A stretch of DNA of 64,000 nucleotides from Gnetum montanum (GCA_015680685.1 MNCI01007731.1:603753-667752), one strand, 5' to 3'; counted from the stretch's first letter, positions 45,258 through 58,590 are shown. The notes: generated by a model from the letters alone, not told the origin. Numbers and translations: made by a program.

Positions 45258-45900
45258 CATGTCCTTCTTGTTTCTAGCCTTGGATTTGGTTTCACAGGTT
45301 GGACACTCGGGAGTACATTTGGTACTTATTGTTAAACAATTCTAACATGGTACTCCACCTACGAATGGATTCTAGTTCTAAGGACTCGTACCAAATTTCC
45401 ACTTCTTTAACTAGTATCCATTGGAACAACTTAAGCTTTTGCAATTCATTCTCTATGTTTTGTAAGGCACACGCATCATGGAATGCTTATAAGTGATTCT
45501 GAGGATCAGCGTTGTATCCCCCTTCAAATCCTAGGATATTGTTCATATCTAATCTCTTGATCTTACTATCTTTCTAGTGCTTTGTTGGAATTCTAACAAC
45601 CTTAGTTATGTTTACTATGTTACCTTCTAAGTCTCTCCAATGCAGTTGTTCATCTTGATGGAGGATAAAGGTGAAGTTTGGTATGTACTCATTAGGATGA
45701 ATATATACCACTCAAACTTGTTGAATGTCATGTGTATTACGCCGCCGATTGTTTCTTGTTTCAGACCTAGTGGTGAGGTTCTTTCGTATGAAGAAGGAGA
45801 CATACTTATCTATTCAGTGTGCAATGTATTTTTTTTTATTATTTTCTCAATCAACCCTAAGGATTCATTCCAATGATGTGAATGATTTCCTAAGTTCTAA
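45258..45900 (-). pseudogene. Gag N-terminal fragment of an Athila-like element (B2)
   Basis: Minus-strand frames show an NNILGFEGGYNADPQ segment, an AFHDACALQNIENELQKLKLF segment split by a stop, and WYESLELESIRRWSTMLELF. The same segments occur in the plus-strand gag at about 53400-53640 and 54930-55160. It lies just downstream of a primer-binding site and LTR, as gag should. Truncation occurs at 45257, where it abuts the T2 LTR. Confidence 0.65.
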
Positions 45901-45919
45901 TTAGTGCACAAACAACTAA

Positions 45920-45939
45920 GTCCCTAGCAACAATGCCAA
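45920..45939 (-). promoter_or_regulatory. Primer-binding site of B2, tRNA-Asp-like
   Basis: The minus strand reads TTGGCATTGTTGCTAGGGAC directly after the LTR end ATCA. It resembles the tRNA-Asp complement used by Athila and relatives, with several transitions. Confidence 0.6.
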
Positions 45940-46200
45940 TGATGAGCGGCAAGGTACCCCTACACTCAACCATACAAATACGAGCGTTTCATGCATGATC
46001 TGGTCAAATTCCAAGGACTAAGTTCTTATGCACCCTTTTGGAACAAGGATGAGTTGGTTGATCATTGTCTTTCCAAACTCTTATTTATAGGAAAGGATGC
46101 GGGTCTCAATATCGGGTATCCGACATCGCATGGTAGGCTCTGATATCACGTACCCAATATCGCAGATGTGATATCGTGGCCCTCATATCATGGTTTGTCA
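45940..46200 (-). repeat. LTR B2 (5' LTR, shortened)
   Basis: The plus-strand start TGATGAGCGG and following GGTACCCCTACACTCAACC match the LTR end at 61671-61740. A TATA box (minus CTATAAATAA, 46081-46090) is followed upstream by GATATCG-type repeats (46095-46195). The distance from TATA box to LTR end is much shorter than in the copy at 61671-62505, so an internal deletion is likely. The upper boundary is uncertain. Confidence 0.65.
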
Positions 46201-47911
46201 ATTACATATGTTCAAATATATAATTCTAATCAAAAAATAATCTCAAAGGAGCGCTAAAACTAAAGACAAGAAGAAAACTGATCAAATCCATCACCAACAA
46301 GCTCCTAGCTTCTACCACTTAGATTTGCATTCAAACATGCAGGAAGGATTAGAAACCTTCTAGTAGAGCCAACCATCATGGGATATCTAGGAAAATATGA
46401 TGGATGAGGTACATGATGCTTATGAAACCATCTCAATATTTATGAACTAGAAGCCACAAATATAATCAAAACTATAACCATGGTATCCGCAAAATCTAAA
46501 GAAATAGGTAAATTCATAATGCATTAGAAATTGATCATTTTTAAGGGTTCATGGTCCACAAAGGTCTTACCTATATTAGATATTTTTATCAACCCTTCTC
46601 AAGAACTAGTTAAGTAGACCTTATCTAATCTTGGATAATGAAATTCTAGAACAATCTCATGGGAATTACCTACCCTATTCATTTTTGTAAAGAAACTAGC
46701 GACATGACAATCACAAGTAACATGAGTAGATACTAATTGACTAATGATTCCACCATAATGCTTGCCCATTTTCACAACCTATGTGCAATCATAGGTGATA
46801 TGGATAAAGCATAGTATCCAACATTATCCTCCACAACATTAGTATGTAGACCTAGCTACCAAAAGTGTTATACCCACTTTTCTAACTCATTAGGTATTAA
46901 GATTAAGTATGGACTTGACATTGTTCTATGCAAGTTTAAGAATCAATCCTCCAAAGACATCATCATGAGGCATATTCTAAGCTCTCAAAGATTACTAGGA
47001 ACTATTTGAGTTCATTATCCAACATATGGACTTCATTCATGGTCACCTTAGAAAAACTCTAGAATCAAAATTTTTCTAAGTGTCCAAGGTGATATGGATT
47101 CTAAATCAATCTTCCTTCAACATCATAAGATAAAAAACCCAAAATTTAGCTTCATAAGATACATTTTTGGCCTTTGGAGATCTTTAGGGATCATTTAGGA
47201 TCATATCCCATCATCTTGGTTCCAATTTTAGTAATTTTGAAAAAGTTTAGAATAATGTCAAAAAAATTTCTATGGATGATGGTGCCACTAATGCCAACAA
47301 TAATATTAGTGTTAACACTAAAAAAACCCTTTTCAACACAGTTAAATCTCATTGAAACTACATTTTGACAAGCACCATGAGTTCCTAAAACATAGATAAT
47401 CCATTGATAGTAGTTTCAACATTTTAGTCTTCTAAAATTGGAACTTTTTTGGTAGGTTCTTTTAAGACTTGGCAAAGATACATATTTTTTAAGTTTATAG
47501 AATTGATAAGTTTGGAACTTGTCTCAACATCTTTAAAAGCACTTCCAAGTCACTTTACACTTCTAATTTGTAGCATTTCATACATTTATAAGCTTCCTAA
47601 CACTTTAAAATCATTATTTTGACTTATTCTAGGGTTAGTTTCAACATCTTGAAAATGAGAATTTTTAGCCTAGAAAATTGTTAAAAAAATTTCTAACTCT
47701 AATATTGATGCTGAAGTTAATGTTAGCATCAACATCATTGAAGCTTACATCATCATTCAAATTAACATTTGGTAGTATTCCTATGAAACCTTTAACATTA
47801 GTTTGAAGGTTGAACAAAGTTCCAGGAGTGGAAAAGCTACAACTTTGGAAAAAAGTTAATCTTGGCATCAACATTAGCATTACTATGACCACTTCTAGGC
47901 ATTTTTATGTA

Positions 47912-48049
47912 ACATCATTTGCCTTTACCATCAACATAAAATTGCATCTCCAAGCTTCTTAAGCATCTCTGTAGCTTTCAACATCATTTGCCTTTACCAT
48001 CAACATAAAATCGCATCTCCAAGCTTCTTAAGCATCTCTGTAGCTTTCA
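47912..48049. repeat. 69-bp tandem duplication
   Basis: Units 47912-47980 and 47981-48049 differ by a single base (ATTGCATC against ATCGCATC). The near identity points to a recent duplication in otherwise decayed DNA. Confidence 0.85.
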
Positions 48050-49464
48050 ACATCAATTCAAAAGTGAAACAAGGTCTTGGGAGCTAAAAATTCTAACTTT
48101 GAAAAAATATAAAAAATTTCACAAGGTATGGTTAATGCTAAAATTAATGTGAATGTTAGCATTAGCATTAGCACTATTAGTTCTTGCATCATCCACTCTT
48201 CAACATTTAAGCTCTACATTTAGCACCTTCTCCTAGCTTTGTAGACTTCTTAGCATTATTTTGGCACGTTTTGACCTCACTTTGAAGGTTATACAAGTCC
48301 CCAAAGGCTTATAACTAGCACTCGAATGAAACTTTGAAAATATGCCAAGGTGTTAGTGATGTTGATGTTGATGTCAACATTAGTGTCAACATTACTGTCA
48401 TCTCTTCTAAGTTCAAGCATTATTAAAGTTAATGGTCAAAACCTACTATTTTGGAATTATAGACTAGCCTTGGATAAACTAAACATAACTCTAAGTTTAA
48501 TTTTACTAATCCAAATTTGAAATGAACAATTATAGACCTATAAATATGAGCTCAAAGTGTAGATTCTGGGGTCAGCTTCTTTAGATTTGAGAGTACTTGT
48601 TAGATTTTAGGAAAGTAAGAGCATGAGTGCCAATCACCATCACAACACCTGCATGCTCAATGATCATCTTCTATATCATTAGTATCACTTGCCAAGATAT
48701 CTTTAGGGTTTTGCAGAATATTCTAGGGTTGGAAATTTTTAGCTCCAGTGTTAGTGATCAGACCCGTAGCCAAAAGAACTATGTTTAATCTTAACTCTCC
48801 AGAGGTTGAATTTTACTCTTCAAATTTATACTTAGCTCAAGATCTTAGCTCTTGTGATTTTAACTCTCCTTGGGAAGTGAACACTTTGTTACTCAATAAT
48901 AAAGCATCTTATTATTTGGAAAGGGATCTAAGACCCTTCCCTCTACATAATAGCCTTAATATTTTAATATTTTATGCTCTTTTACCTAGATCTCATATTT
49001 AATTTTTATTCTATTACTCATAGTCTACTTAGTCATTTTTCTAGTAATTAATACTTAGTTGTTTTTTAACCTCAGACCCTTCCTTATTTATTGTTCCCCT
49101 GATATTTCTACGCATGTGTAGTAAGTCTATATTTGATGGGAAGTTTCATTCCCCTTCATTTTATAATCATTGATATATCAAGAGTTACATCAATTTAAAG
49201 AACATTTAAAGTTATGTGCTATGCATTTCTACATTTAGTTCATGGAGGTGTTCTTGTAGGATTCTGAGGAACATTTTTGTAGAAACATAAGGTACAATCA
49301 CAAGTGATATCGATCAAGTTCTAGAGGCCAACCTTGAATCACCATAATGTCTACTAATTGATATTATTGAAACATTATAAAAAGATCTAAATACATAGTA
49401 TAAGAAATCAAAGATAAAAAATGATTTGAAATATGTATGAACAAGAAAAAATAGGTCTAATATG

Positions 49465-49795
49465 ATAACCATGAATTGACCATGACTCATGGTATACTAG
49501 TGGCAAATTGACCACAAATCATGGTTAGGTCATAGTGTAGACCATAACTCATACAATTTACCATTGTGCATTTCTATCAAATCATGACTTATGATTAGGT
49601 CATGATTTAGACCATGACCTTACCACAAGTTGTGGTGAATACCATAACTTGTAACATTTTGATAAACTAAAACACCATGATCCATTTTTTAGTTACGATT
49701 TATATCGTGATCCTTGATTAAGTCATGGTTGTGGACCATGACTTCATCATGAGTCATGACCTTCACTAGTTCCTTCACTACAAGTCATGGTAATG
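49465..49795. repeat. Palindromic repeat array, ACCATGACTCATGGT type
   Basis: About 15 degenerate words around CATGACTCATGG, GGTCATGATTTAGACCATGA and related inverted repeats lie within 330 bases. The array resembles those in U3 regions elsewhere in the window. No LTR ends or TATA box could be attached to it. Confidence 0.6.
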
Positions 49796-50869
49796 AAAAA
49801 TGCCACCAAAGATGCATCAAAAAGCATGTAAACAAATAGGGGAAAGAGCTTAGAATGAATCAAAATTGCACTAGAAACACAAAATGATATTGATAAACAT
49901 AAAAAGATAAATTTTATAGCTATTAACAAGGAAATATATGAAATTATAGGTAGAAAATAGGCCTGGTTACAATTGCTCTACCTTCACAAATCAAGAGATC
50001 TGCAAGAACAAGTTTGAATCTACTAGAGTATCAATAGATTTGGAATGACCAACAAGATAGATGACCAATGATAATAGACAATGGATGTATGAGAAACATA
50101 GATTCTTTACTTAATACAAAATTCTAAGTTTCTTATCCAACATACTAACAATGATTTACAATGGAATATCTCTATGATTGATACCACAATAGTTAAGAAA
50201 GTTCACCAAGAGTTTAATAATTAATAGAAAATTTCTAGTTTACATAATAAAAGAAATGGAATAAAGCTTGATCAAGTTTTTGTAAAAAAATGGTATTTTT
50301 AAAGAACATACAAAAACTAGTTCACAACTTGTGCCACAACCCTATCAATCTATTCTTAGAAAAAATATGAAACATTAGTAACATCTAATTTAATTAGCTA
50401 AATAAACATATTTATCAAAGATGCTAGCTTTTACCAAAAGTGAGAACTTAAAAGAAGAATATTTATAAAAATAATTATCAAAAAATATGAAAATAATTTT
50501 TAATAAAATATTATTAAATATTCTAAAAATCATATTATTCAATTAAAAAATAATTGGAAGGTCATGAGATCAAACCCTTAAGAAGCTTTAGAAAGATAAT
50601 AATGATATAAGCCAAGCCAAAAATTATCAAAAGCTAATTAAGTATAAATAACGGATTAGACACCTGAAGTGTTACAATTCCAAAGATGAATTTTTTCGGA
50701 TCTTTCAAAATTTCAAGAATGTAGTGGAGAATAGGCTTGGCTAAAAAATAAAGTTCATAACAAGTTATATCGAATGTGAATCTATATAGGAGGAATTCTA
50801 ATAAATTTTATAAAAATGATGACATCTCAAAGTAAATTTCATGTGGGTATGAACCAAAAATTAATTGAG

Positions 50870-52440
50870 TGGTTGAAAGAGAGAATGGTATAATCCAAGA
50901 AATTTGTAGATGTTTCTTAAAGCATGCCTTCCTTTCTAATTCCTATTAGAATGAGTTAGTCCACATGACTACTTCCTAATTCCTATTAATAGGCTCATCA
51001 TATCTTTCATAGGTGATAAGACTCCATATGAAATACTGTATGACAAGAAATCAAATCTCTCCCATCTTAAAGTATTTGGATGTGTATGCTATGTAAAAAT
51101 TCCCAATGCTCTTATGGAGAAACTAGATGATAGAGATAGGAGGTAATTCTTTATTGGATATGATTTCAAGAAAAGTGACTACAAGTGTTTTGATCTACTT
51201 AAAAAGAAGTGGCATGCCTCAAGAAGTGTAATCTTTGATGTACAAACCTGGGTTTGACTTATTCTACAACCATGTGGAAGACAAGAAGAATGAGGAAGAG
51301 GCCCATGAATTAAGGCCATGGATGGAAAAGGATCATCCCTCATCCTAAATTTTTAATAGTAACTTGTAAAGAATATAGAAAAGAATTCAAGAAAGATCAA
51401 ATGTTATTTCTTAATACTAATTAATGAATCATCTCGTGTGAGATAGAATTTGAAAATTAAAGTATGGAAGGGTGTAATTCAAAAGGAGTATGATTCAATA
51501 ATGAAAATTAACACATAGTCCTTAGTGATTAAAGTAAAAGGCAAAAAGATGATTGATACCAAGTGGGTGTTCAAAACTAAGTTTGATAAACATGGAAAGA
51601 TCTCCACTCACAAGGCAAGGTTTGTAGCAAGGGGCTTCAAGTAAAAAAAGAATACATTAATTATAAAGAAATATTTACTCATGTTGCAAGGTTCAAGCCA
51701 TCACATTAATGATCTCCATTCCAATTCATCTCAAGGTTAAAATGTACCAAATGGATGCCAACACAACCTTTCTTAATGGTGTGATAGAAGAAGAAGTATG
51801 TATTCTCCAATAGAATTGTTTTAATATGAAAGACTAAGAAGACATACTTTGCTAGCTCAACAAGGTATCTATGGACTCAAGAAAGCTCCAATGTTTTGAT
51901 TCCATAGAATTAATGATTTTCTTCTCAAAAGTGACTGTAAAATTTATATTTTTGAGTATACTCTCTATTTCAAGCATGCTAACATTGATGTCACCTTGAT
52001 TTTCTTCTATGTTAATGATTCAGTCTTTATATAAAGTTGTAAAATAAAAGTTTTAGATGTTAGGAAAAAAATTAAATAAGAATTCGGGATGAAGGATTCA
52101 TAAGTACTATAGTGCTTTATAGAAATTTAAGTAGAGTAAGAGAAGGATGCATTGAAAATGCATCAAAATAAATATGATAAAGATATCATAAAAAATCATG
52201 GACTAAGAGATGCAAGGATAGCAATCACTCCACTTCCTTCAAATCTTAAAATTCAAGTCAAAGATGAAAAATCATTAGTTGATACTTCTCTACATAGAAG
52301 CATGATAGGATCCCTGAGGTTTATTTATCACTCAATGTCTAACATGGAGTTTGGCACATTCTATCTTTTAAGGTTCACACAAGAACTAATGAGTCATGTT
52401 TTCTTGGGTCTCATAAATGTGGTCCCATTGATGTGAATAT
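50870..52440 (+). pseudogene. Ty1/copia pol relic (integrase end, RT, start of RNase H)
   Basis: Plus-strand frames show copia landmarks in order. Late integrase is represented by ERENGIIQE and, at about 51020-51110, a KTPYEILYDKK-like segment and HLKVFGCVCYV. RT comes next, with DTKWVFKTKFDKHGKISTHKARFVARGF at about 51550-51640. A YGLKKAP segment at about 51870 and FFYVNDSVF at about 52010 follow; the latter replaces YVDD. The connection domain phrase HRSMIGSLRFIYHSMSN appears near 52290. Stops and frameshifts are frequent. No LTRs were found for it, and the Athila-like element starts directly after it. Confidence 0.8.
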
Positions 52441-52848
52441 TATTTAAGAATCATTGGAATGAACCTTAAGATCACTATCATTTGAAAAATTAATAATTAC
52501 AATTTTAATTTGAGCACACAAAATTTTTCTCTAATCCAAAATGTCTTATTATGATTCAAAACTTCTAGTTCCCTAAGAATTCAAGGTGATGTATACTCAT
52601 CTAGATGAGTTTGTAGCTAATTTCACCTTCATCTTGCATTAGGATAGGTAGCTATGATGGAGAGATAATGGGGGTAATGTTGTATTGCCTCCCAATTGAT
52701 CTATTCCTAGGATGTTGCTCCAAACTCTTAAGAGGTTGGTCATCTAGGACCTCCAGAATACGTTATGCAAGATCATAACTATTGTGACTATTGGTCCACA
52801 GAAACACAACACAAATGAGGTTGAAACTATGAGAAGCATCATGAAGCT

Positions 52849-54478
52849 ATGAAGGGGAAATGGTTCACTAACCCCTTGTTCCTACTGAACCAAAACAAAA
52901 ATAAGAATCCTCTCTCTAGGGATTCTCAACTTGAAGATTATCCACCCCTTAACATTAATGATGGGGGATTGAACCTAAATTTGTTGTCCACTATCAATAA
53001 TTTAGGTTCAAGCAAATGGTGGAGTCAAGATAGGGGCTCAGGCAAGCATCATGATGATAGGAAACCTAATGATCATGGTTGTGACAAGTGGAGAGGAGGT
53101 GGTAAACATCATGGTGGTGGCATTACTTCTTCCTCTTTCCCCTTTTCATCTCCATCTTCTTCTTCATTCTTTGAATTTGATCAAAACCACAAGGGATGAA
53201 ACCATGATGGAGGTGAATGGTGGGACAATGATCATAGGACTCACCATGATCAAAGGGGTAGTATGGGACATCATAGGCATCATCAAAATCATGATTATGA
53301 TGAGCCTTTACTGGTAACTTGAAGCATGCTAAACATTGTAAAGGTAGTTAGGATCCCAACTAGGCATATGAAGGATAGCAGAATCAAGTGGTTAGATATG
53401 CATAATATTCCTAGATTTGAAAGGGGATATAACTCATATCCACAGACCCATCTTTAATTCTTTCATAATGCTTGTGCCTTGAAAAAAATAGAAAATGATT
53501 GGTAGAAGCTTAAGTTTTTCCCTAGGACACTCATAAAAGAAACTAAAAGTTGGTACCACTCCTTGGAGCTAGAATAAATTCACAAATGGAGTATAATGCT
53601 TGAGCTATTCAATGACGAATATCAGATGTACTCTAGAGTGTCCAATATGAGAAAGAAAATCTAATGCTAGTGACAAGGAACACATAAACCCTTGGATGTA
53701 GTCATGGCTAGGTATTCTTTTCCTTTGCATAGATGTCCTATCCATGGTTATTCTCACTGGGAGTAGCTTCACCATATCATAGATGGGCTCTGATTAGAAA
53801 TGAGAAGAACTCTTGGGATCTATTCCCAAGGGAGATTGTTAGAACTAAGAGTTCATTAGATTCAGAGGTTGATTGAGTAGGTTGTAAAAGAAAAAGGTGA
53901 GTTGAAAAAATAAGAAAGTGTTAAGGAGTATAACTAGGATCCTTCCATCAGAAAAAGGGAGGTTCGATTTTGTGATAGTGAGGGGGAAGCACCACTTGAT
54001 GAGGTGGTGCAACAAAAATCCTTACCAATTTAAAAAAACTGTATTTATAATTTTAGCTAAGGTTGACAAAATGTGAAAATAATTAGATGAAAATTTCAAA
54101 TTTCTCTAAACATTGTAGAAGAATCCAAAGTACAAGGTGGTGATCGAGACTCTAAGAGAAGAAAAGAAGTTGAACATGCCTACCAAAGGGATAAGGGTAA
54201 GGTTGTAGTAATAGAAGAGAGGTTGTGGAGTCAAAATTAGATGATGATGGTGGGTGTGAAATTTGCCAATATGAACATCCCAAGATATTTTTCCCTATTG
54301 TGTCACACTTACAGAAATCTAGGGTGTATGCTCTATGTCCTAAACTAGCATGAAGGCAAGCGCCTAGAAGATTGCCCTATCCTCAAGGAAACCCAAGGTA
54401 GTTCAACCAACAAAAATAGGCTTATCATCCAAGTGGAGCTCCACCATAATCATATGAGTAGTATTAACAATTGTAACA
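52849..54478 (+). pseudogene. Gag of Athila-like element, first duplicate
   Basis: The open N-terminal frame (52849-53199) is rich in Asn, Ser, Gly, His and Pro. It is followed by a frame change into an NIPRFE-x-GYNS segment (about 53402), WYHSLELE (about 53552), an MLELFNDEYQMYSRV segment (about 53598) and the remainder of gag with stops. It ends with a Cys/His-poor region near 54300. From 52949 on it is duplicated in tandem. The gag core would assemble particles; this copy is broken. Confidence 0.6.
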
Positions 54479-56012
54479 CCCACAATTATGATGGGGGATT
54501 GAACCTAAATTTGTAGTCTACTATCAACAATCTAGGTTTAGGAAAAAGTGGGAGTCAAGGTAGGGCCTTGGGCAAGCATCATGATGATATGAAACCTAAT
54601 GATCATGTCCATGACAAAAAGAGAGAAGGTGGCAGAAACTATAATGGTGGTAGTCCTCCTCCCTCTTCATCCTCTTCATCTACATATTTTTCTTCCTCAT
54701 TCAAATCTAATCAAAACCATATGGGACAAAACCATGATGGAGGTGAATAGTAGAACAATGATCATAGGCCTCACTATGATCAAAGGGGTAGTAGGGGACA
54801 TCATAGGCATCATCGAAATCATGATGATGATGAGCCTTTGTTCGAAACTCAAAGCATGCTAAACATTGTAGAGGTAGTTACAATCCCAAATAGGCATATG
54901 AAGGATAGCAAAATCAAGTGGTTGGATATGAATAATATCCCTAGATTTGAAGGGGGATATAACTCAAATTCAAAAATTCACAGATCTATCTTTAGGCCGT
55001 TCATGATATCTATGCCTTGCAAAACATAGAAAATGACTCGTAGAAACTTAAGCTATTTCCAAAAACACTCATAAAAGAAGCTGAAAGTTGGAACAACTCC
55101 TTGGATCTAGAATCAATTCATAGATGGAGTACGATGCTTGAGATATTCAATGAAAAATATTAGATGTACTCCAGAGTGTCTAATTTGAGAAAGAAAATTC
55201 AAGGTTGATGACAAAGAACACATGAACCCTTGGATGTAGCCATGATAAATTATTATTCCCTTTTGCATAGATGTCCTAGCCATGATTATTCTTAATGAGA
55301 GTAGCTTCCCCATATCATAGATGGGCTTTAATTAGAAATGAGTAGAAATCTTGGGATCTACATCTAAGGGAGACTATTAGAACTAAGAGCCCATCAAATT
55401 CAAAGGTTGATTGAGTAGGTTGTAAAAGAAGAAGGTGAGTTGAGAAAATGGGAAAGTGCTAAGGAGTATAACTAGGATTCTTTCATCAAAAAAAGGAAAG
55501 CTCAATTATGTGATAGTGAAGGGGAAGCACCACTTGATAAGATGGTACAACAAAAAACCTTGCCAATTCAAAAATCTATATCTAAAATTTCAGCTATGGT
55601 TGACAAAATGTGGGAATCTTTCGATGAAAAATTTCAGACTACACTAAAAATTGCAAAATAATCCAAAGAACAAGGTAGTAATTGAAACCATAGAAGAAGA
55701 AAAGAAGCTGAACGTGCCTATCAAAGGGGTAAGGGCAAGTTTGTCATAGTAGAAGAGGTTGTGGAGTTAGAATCAGATGATGATGATGGGTATGGCATTT
55801 CCCAATATGAACATCCCAAGGGATATTGCTCTGTTGTGTCACACTTACAGGAATTTATGGGATATGCTTTGAATTTTAAAGTAGCATGAAGGTAAGCATC
55901 CAAAAGGTTACCTTGTCCTCAAGGCAACCTAAGGTAGTTTCACCAACAATAATAGGCTTATTATCCAAGTGAAGCTTCACCACACCCACATGAGTAGTAT
56001 TAGCAATGGCAA
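52949..56012 (+). repeat. Tandem duplication, unit about 1.53 kb
   Basis: The phrase ATGGGGGATTGAACCTAAAT occurs at 52961 and again at 54491. Alignment can be followed through shared gag segments to about 54478 and 56012. Copies differ by many substitutions and small indels, so the duplication is old. Confidence 0.8.
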
Positions 56013-56060
56013 CACCCATAGTCATGAAGGATGCCACCACCAATGTAGTAGTACCCTTAC
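54479..56060 (+). pseudogene. Gag of Athila-like element, second duplicate
   Basis: It repeats the organisation of the first copy: a Ser/Pro-rich stretch with KHHDDMKPNDHV (54568 on), an NIPRFEGGYNSNS segment at about 54933, and later a conserved CHTY-like phrase near 55845. It is interrupted by many stops. Only one of the two copies can have been part of the original ORF. Confidence 0.55.
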
Positions 56061-56479
56061 AAATAACTAGATCCATATGGGTACTATTTTTAGCAACCAA
56101 TGTCTATGCATGACTCTTCTAGTCATGCTTATTTTCAACATTACTTCTATTCTCTAGAGTATCAGAAAACTCATTCTCCATCTACTAGAGGGAAAACCTA
56201 ATATCCCTATGATCCTCCTCATCCTTCAACACGTGCTCCTCCATCTTCAACCTAATTACCACTTGCTCAATCTATATAGGATGAAATTCCTAGATAGTCA
56301 TAGTAGTGGAATGCTACCAAGGTCATTAACTTACAGCTGGCTCCTTAGCCGAGTGGTTTGAAACCCAAATCCTGTAAAAGAACATTCTTCTAAACTAATA
56401 TCCATTCTAAGCCCTAATCTACTTATGTGGATGGTTGTCTTGTATCTCCTTCATCCTCTACATTCATTCCTTTCAAGAT

Positions 56480-57000
56480 CCCTTCAAACCAAACACCTCC
56501 CAAGATCTACATAGTTATGTTAACTAATGTTGTATCTAATTAAACCAAGGCTAGCAACCTTTTTAGGAAAAGAGCTAATTTTGGAAGTCCTCTCATCTAC
56601 TTGTAGATTGCTGGGAATGAGCCATGCAAGGTTCTTTTTAACTTAGGTCCTAGTATTAATCTAATCTCCCACAAAATGTACAACACTTGGAACCTACCTC
56701 CTCTTAAGAAGAGCAACATTAGTGTAGAACTAGTAGATCAGTCCATCACTATTTCATTAAGACTAGTGGATGACATTGCGGTCACTATCTATAGGTGATT
56801 ATATCTTGCCAATTTCTTGGTAATCAAAGTTAAAAATTTCAAGGAGAACTTTCCAATCATTATGGAAAGGGCTTGGTTAAGCACTACTAATGCATGAATG
56901 GACATAAGAGATTTTTCCTTGGATATTTCCAAGGAAAATGCATTTGGAAAGATTGAGAGAAAGTAAGTTCTCGCATCATGTATAATGATATAGGGTGCAA
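56480..57000 (+). pseudogene. Aspartic protease region of Athila-like element
   Basis: The plus frame near 56610 reads CKVLFNLGPSINLIS, where the active-site Asp of a D-L/T-G-x-S motif has become Asn. It is followed by VELVDQSIT and a VKNFKENFPIIMERAWL segment, which matches the usual protease C-terminal FxVI/ILGRPWL phrase. It is inactive by the Asn substitution and stops. Confidence 0.65.
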
Positions 57001-57479
57001 CTATGTGCAGATATTTTGTTATATCAAAAGCACATTAATTAAGGCATGCAAATAGTGTGTAGGTGAATCTAAAATTCAAAAGTGCCTCTACATAGTAGTC
57101 GCAAAATAGGAGGGTGACTTTTGATTGACAGCTAATTATGAGAGTAGCACACTTTGGTTGGAACCTACTAAGAGCTTAGCTTGTGCTTATATTAAATGCA
57201 TGGATGAATTGGAGCAAGTTCATCACCAACTCTCTGATGATGGACTTGATGATACCAATTGGGGAGAGTTGGAAATCATTAATAGTTTTAAATAGGATCC
57301 CTTAGTGTTGAAAACTCTACCTACCAGCATGGAATATGCATTTCTAAAACATGGTAGGCTAGTGATAATTAATGCTAATCTTTCTCCTAAGTAAAAAAGG
57401 ATACTATTGAAGGTGGTTAATAAATGGCCAACAGTCTTTGCTTGATCATATCCTAAACTCACAGGGATTGATCTTAGGA

Positions 57480-58590
57480 TATGCTAGCATTACATCTATA
57501 TTGATTCAGACATGAAACGAAAGAGGTAGTCATAATGGTGGCTAAACCCCAAATTGAAATAGATCATCAAAGAGGAAATTAAACAACTCCTCAAGGCAGG
57601 ATTCATTTATTCATTTGTAGATAATGAGTGGGTCAGTCCACTTGTAATTGTGTCAAAGAAAGATGACAAATGGTGGGTCTATATTGATTTCAGGTTGTTG
57701 AACATGGTGACATTTAAAGATCATTTTCCATTGTCATTTTTGGGCTAGGTGTTGGACACTATTTTTGGGCATTGCTATTATAGCTTCTTGGATGGTTATA
57801 ATGGCTACAACAAAATTTAGATCACTCTTGAGAATCAAGCCAAAACAACATTCATAAGTCTTTGGGAAACTTTTGCATATCATAAGATGCCCTTTAATTT
57901 ATGCATTGCCTTGTAACTTTCCAATGCCTTATCTTTAGTTTTTTTTAGAAGAAAATTGGTAATAGGGTGAAAGTCTTCATGGATCAATTCTCCACCTATG
58001 AAATCACATTTGAGTAAACGTAGACCACCTTGAGTAAGTGCTTAGAAGGTGCATGGACACTAAGCTTTGGTTGAATTAGCAAAAGAGCCATCTCATGGTA
58101 AAGGAGGAAATTGTGTTGGGGCATAAAATTTCTCAAGAAGTGATTGAGGTGGATCCTAAAAAGATTTAGGTTATCCAAGGAATAACCCACTAACCAAAAA
58201 CCATTAAAGATGTTTGGTCATCCTTGGATACAATGGCTACTACCAACGATTCATAGAGAATTTCTCTAAAATTCTTAAACCATTGGTCGAGATTATAAAG
58301 AAAGATGTGTCATTCATATGGACTAGCAAATGTGAAAAGGCATTTTAGTAGCTTAAGGAGAAGCTTGTAGAGACTCCAATTCTACAAGCACTTGATTGGT
58401 CTTGTTCATTTTACATCATCATGGATGCATCAAACTATGCCTTGGGAGCTATGCTTACACATGGTAGATCGACAAGAGACTAAGAATGTTATGATTAATT
58501 ATCTCATTTATGATGGGACAACAAAGAGGATAAGAGCTCACTTTTTGATTAATTTCTTGATGAATTCCTCTTTTTTGGTACAATAAATGA
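57480..58590 (+). pseudogene. RT and RNase H relic of Athila-like element
   Basis: The frames are broken, but the segments are in the expected order. They are an SGSVHL-like start with a VSKKDDKWWVYIDFRLLN-type phrase (about 57650-57705), a LDGYNGYNK phrase (about 57795), and a PFxLCIAL-type segment near 57890. Later come VLGHKISQEVIEVD (about 58110) and RNase H phrases such as IMDASNYALGAML (about 58418-58455). The YVDD box is not readable, consistent with heavy decay. Confidence 0.65.

Larger units (their letters stand above)
46201..50860. other. AT-rich region without recognised gene
   Basis: Many short ORFs are present, none with a domain I recognise (the longest is 48748-49002 plus). 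The segment 47600-48450 is rich in ATTAGCATCAACAT-like simple phrases. A 69-bp tandem duplication (47912-48049) and a palindromic array (49465-49795) are listed separately. Confidence 0.45.

Noticed and set aside
48748-49002. 84-codon plus-strand ORF
   Set aside because: No homology that I recognise and no supporting signals. It lies in decayed repeat-rich DNA.
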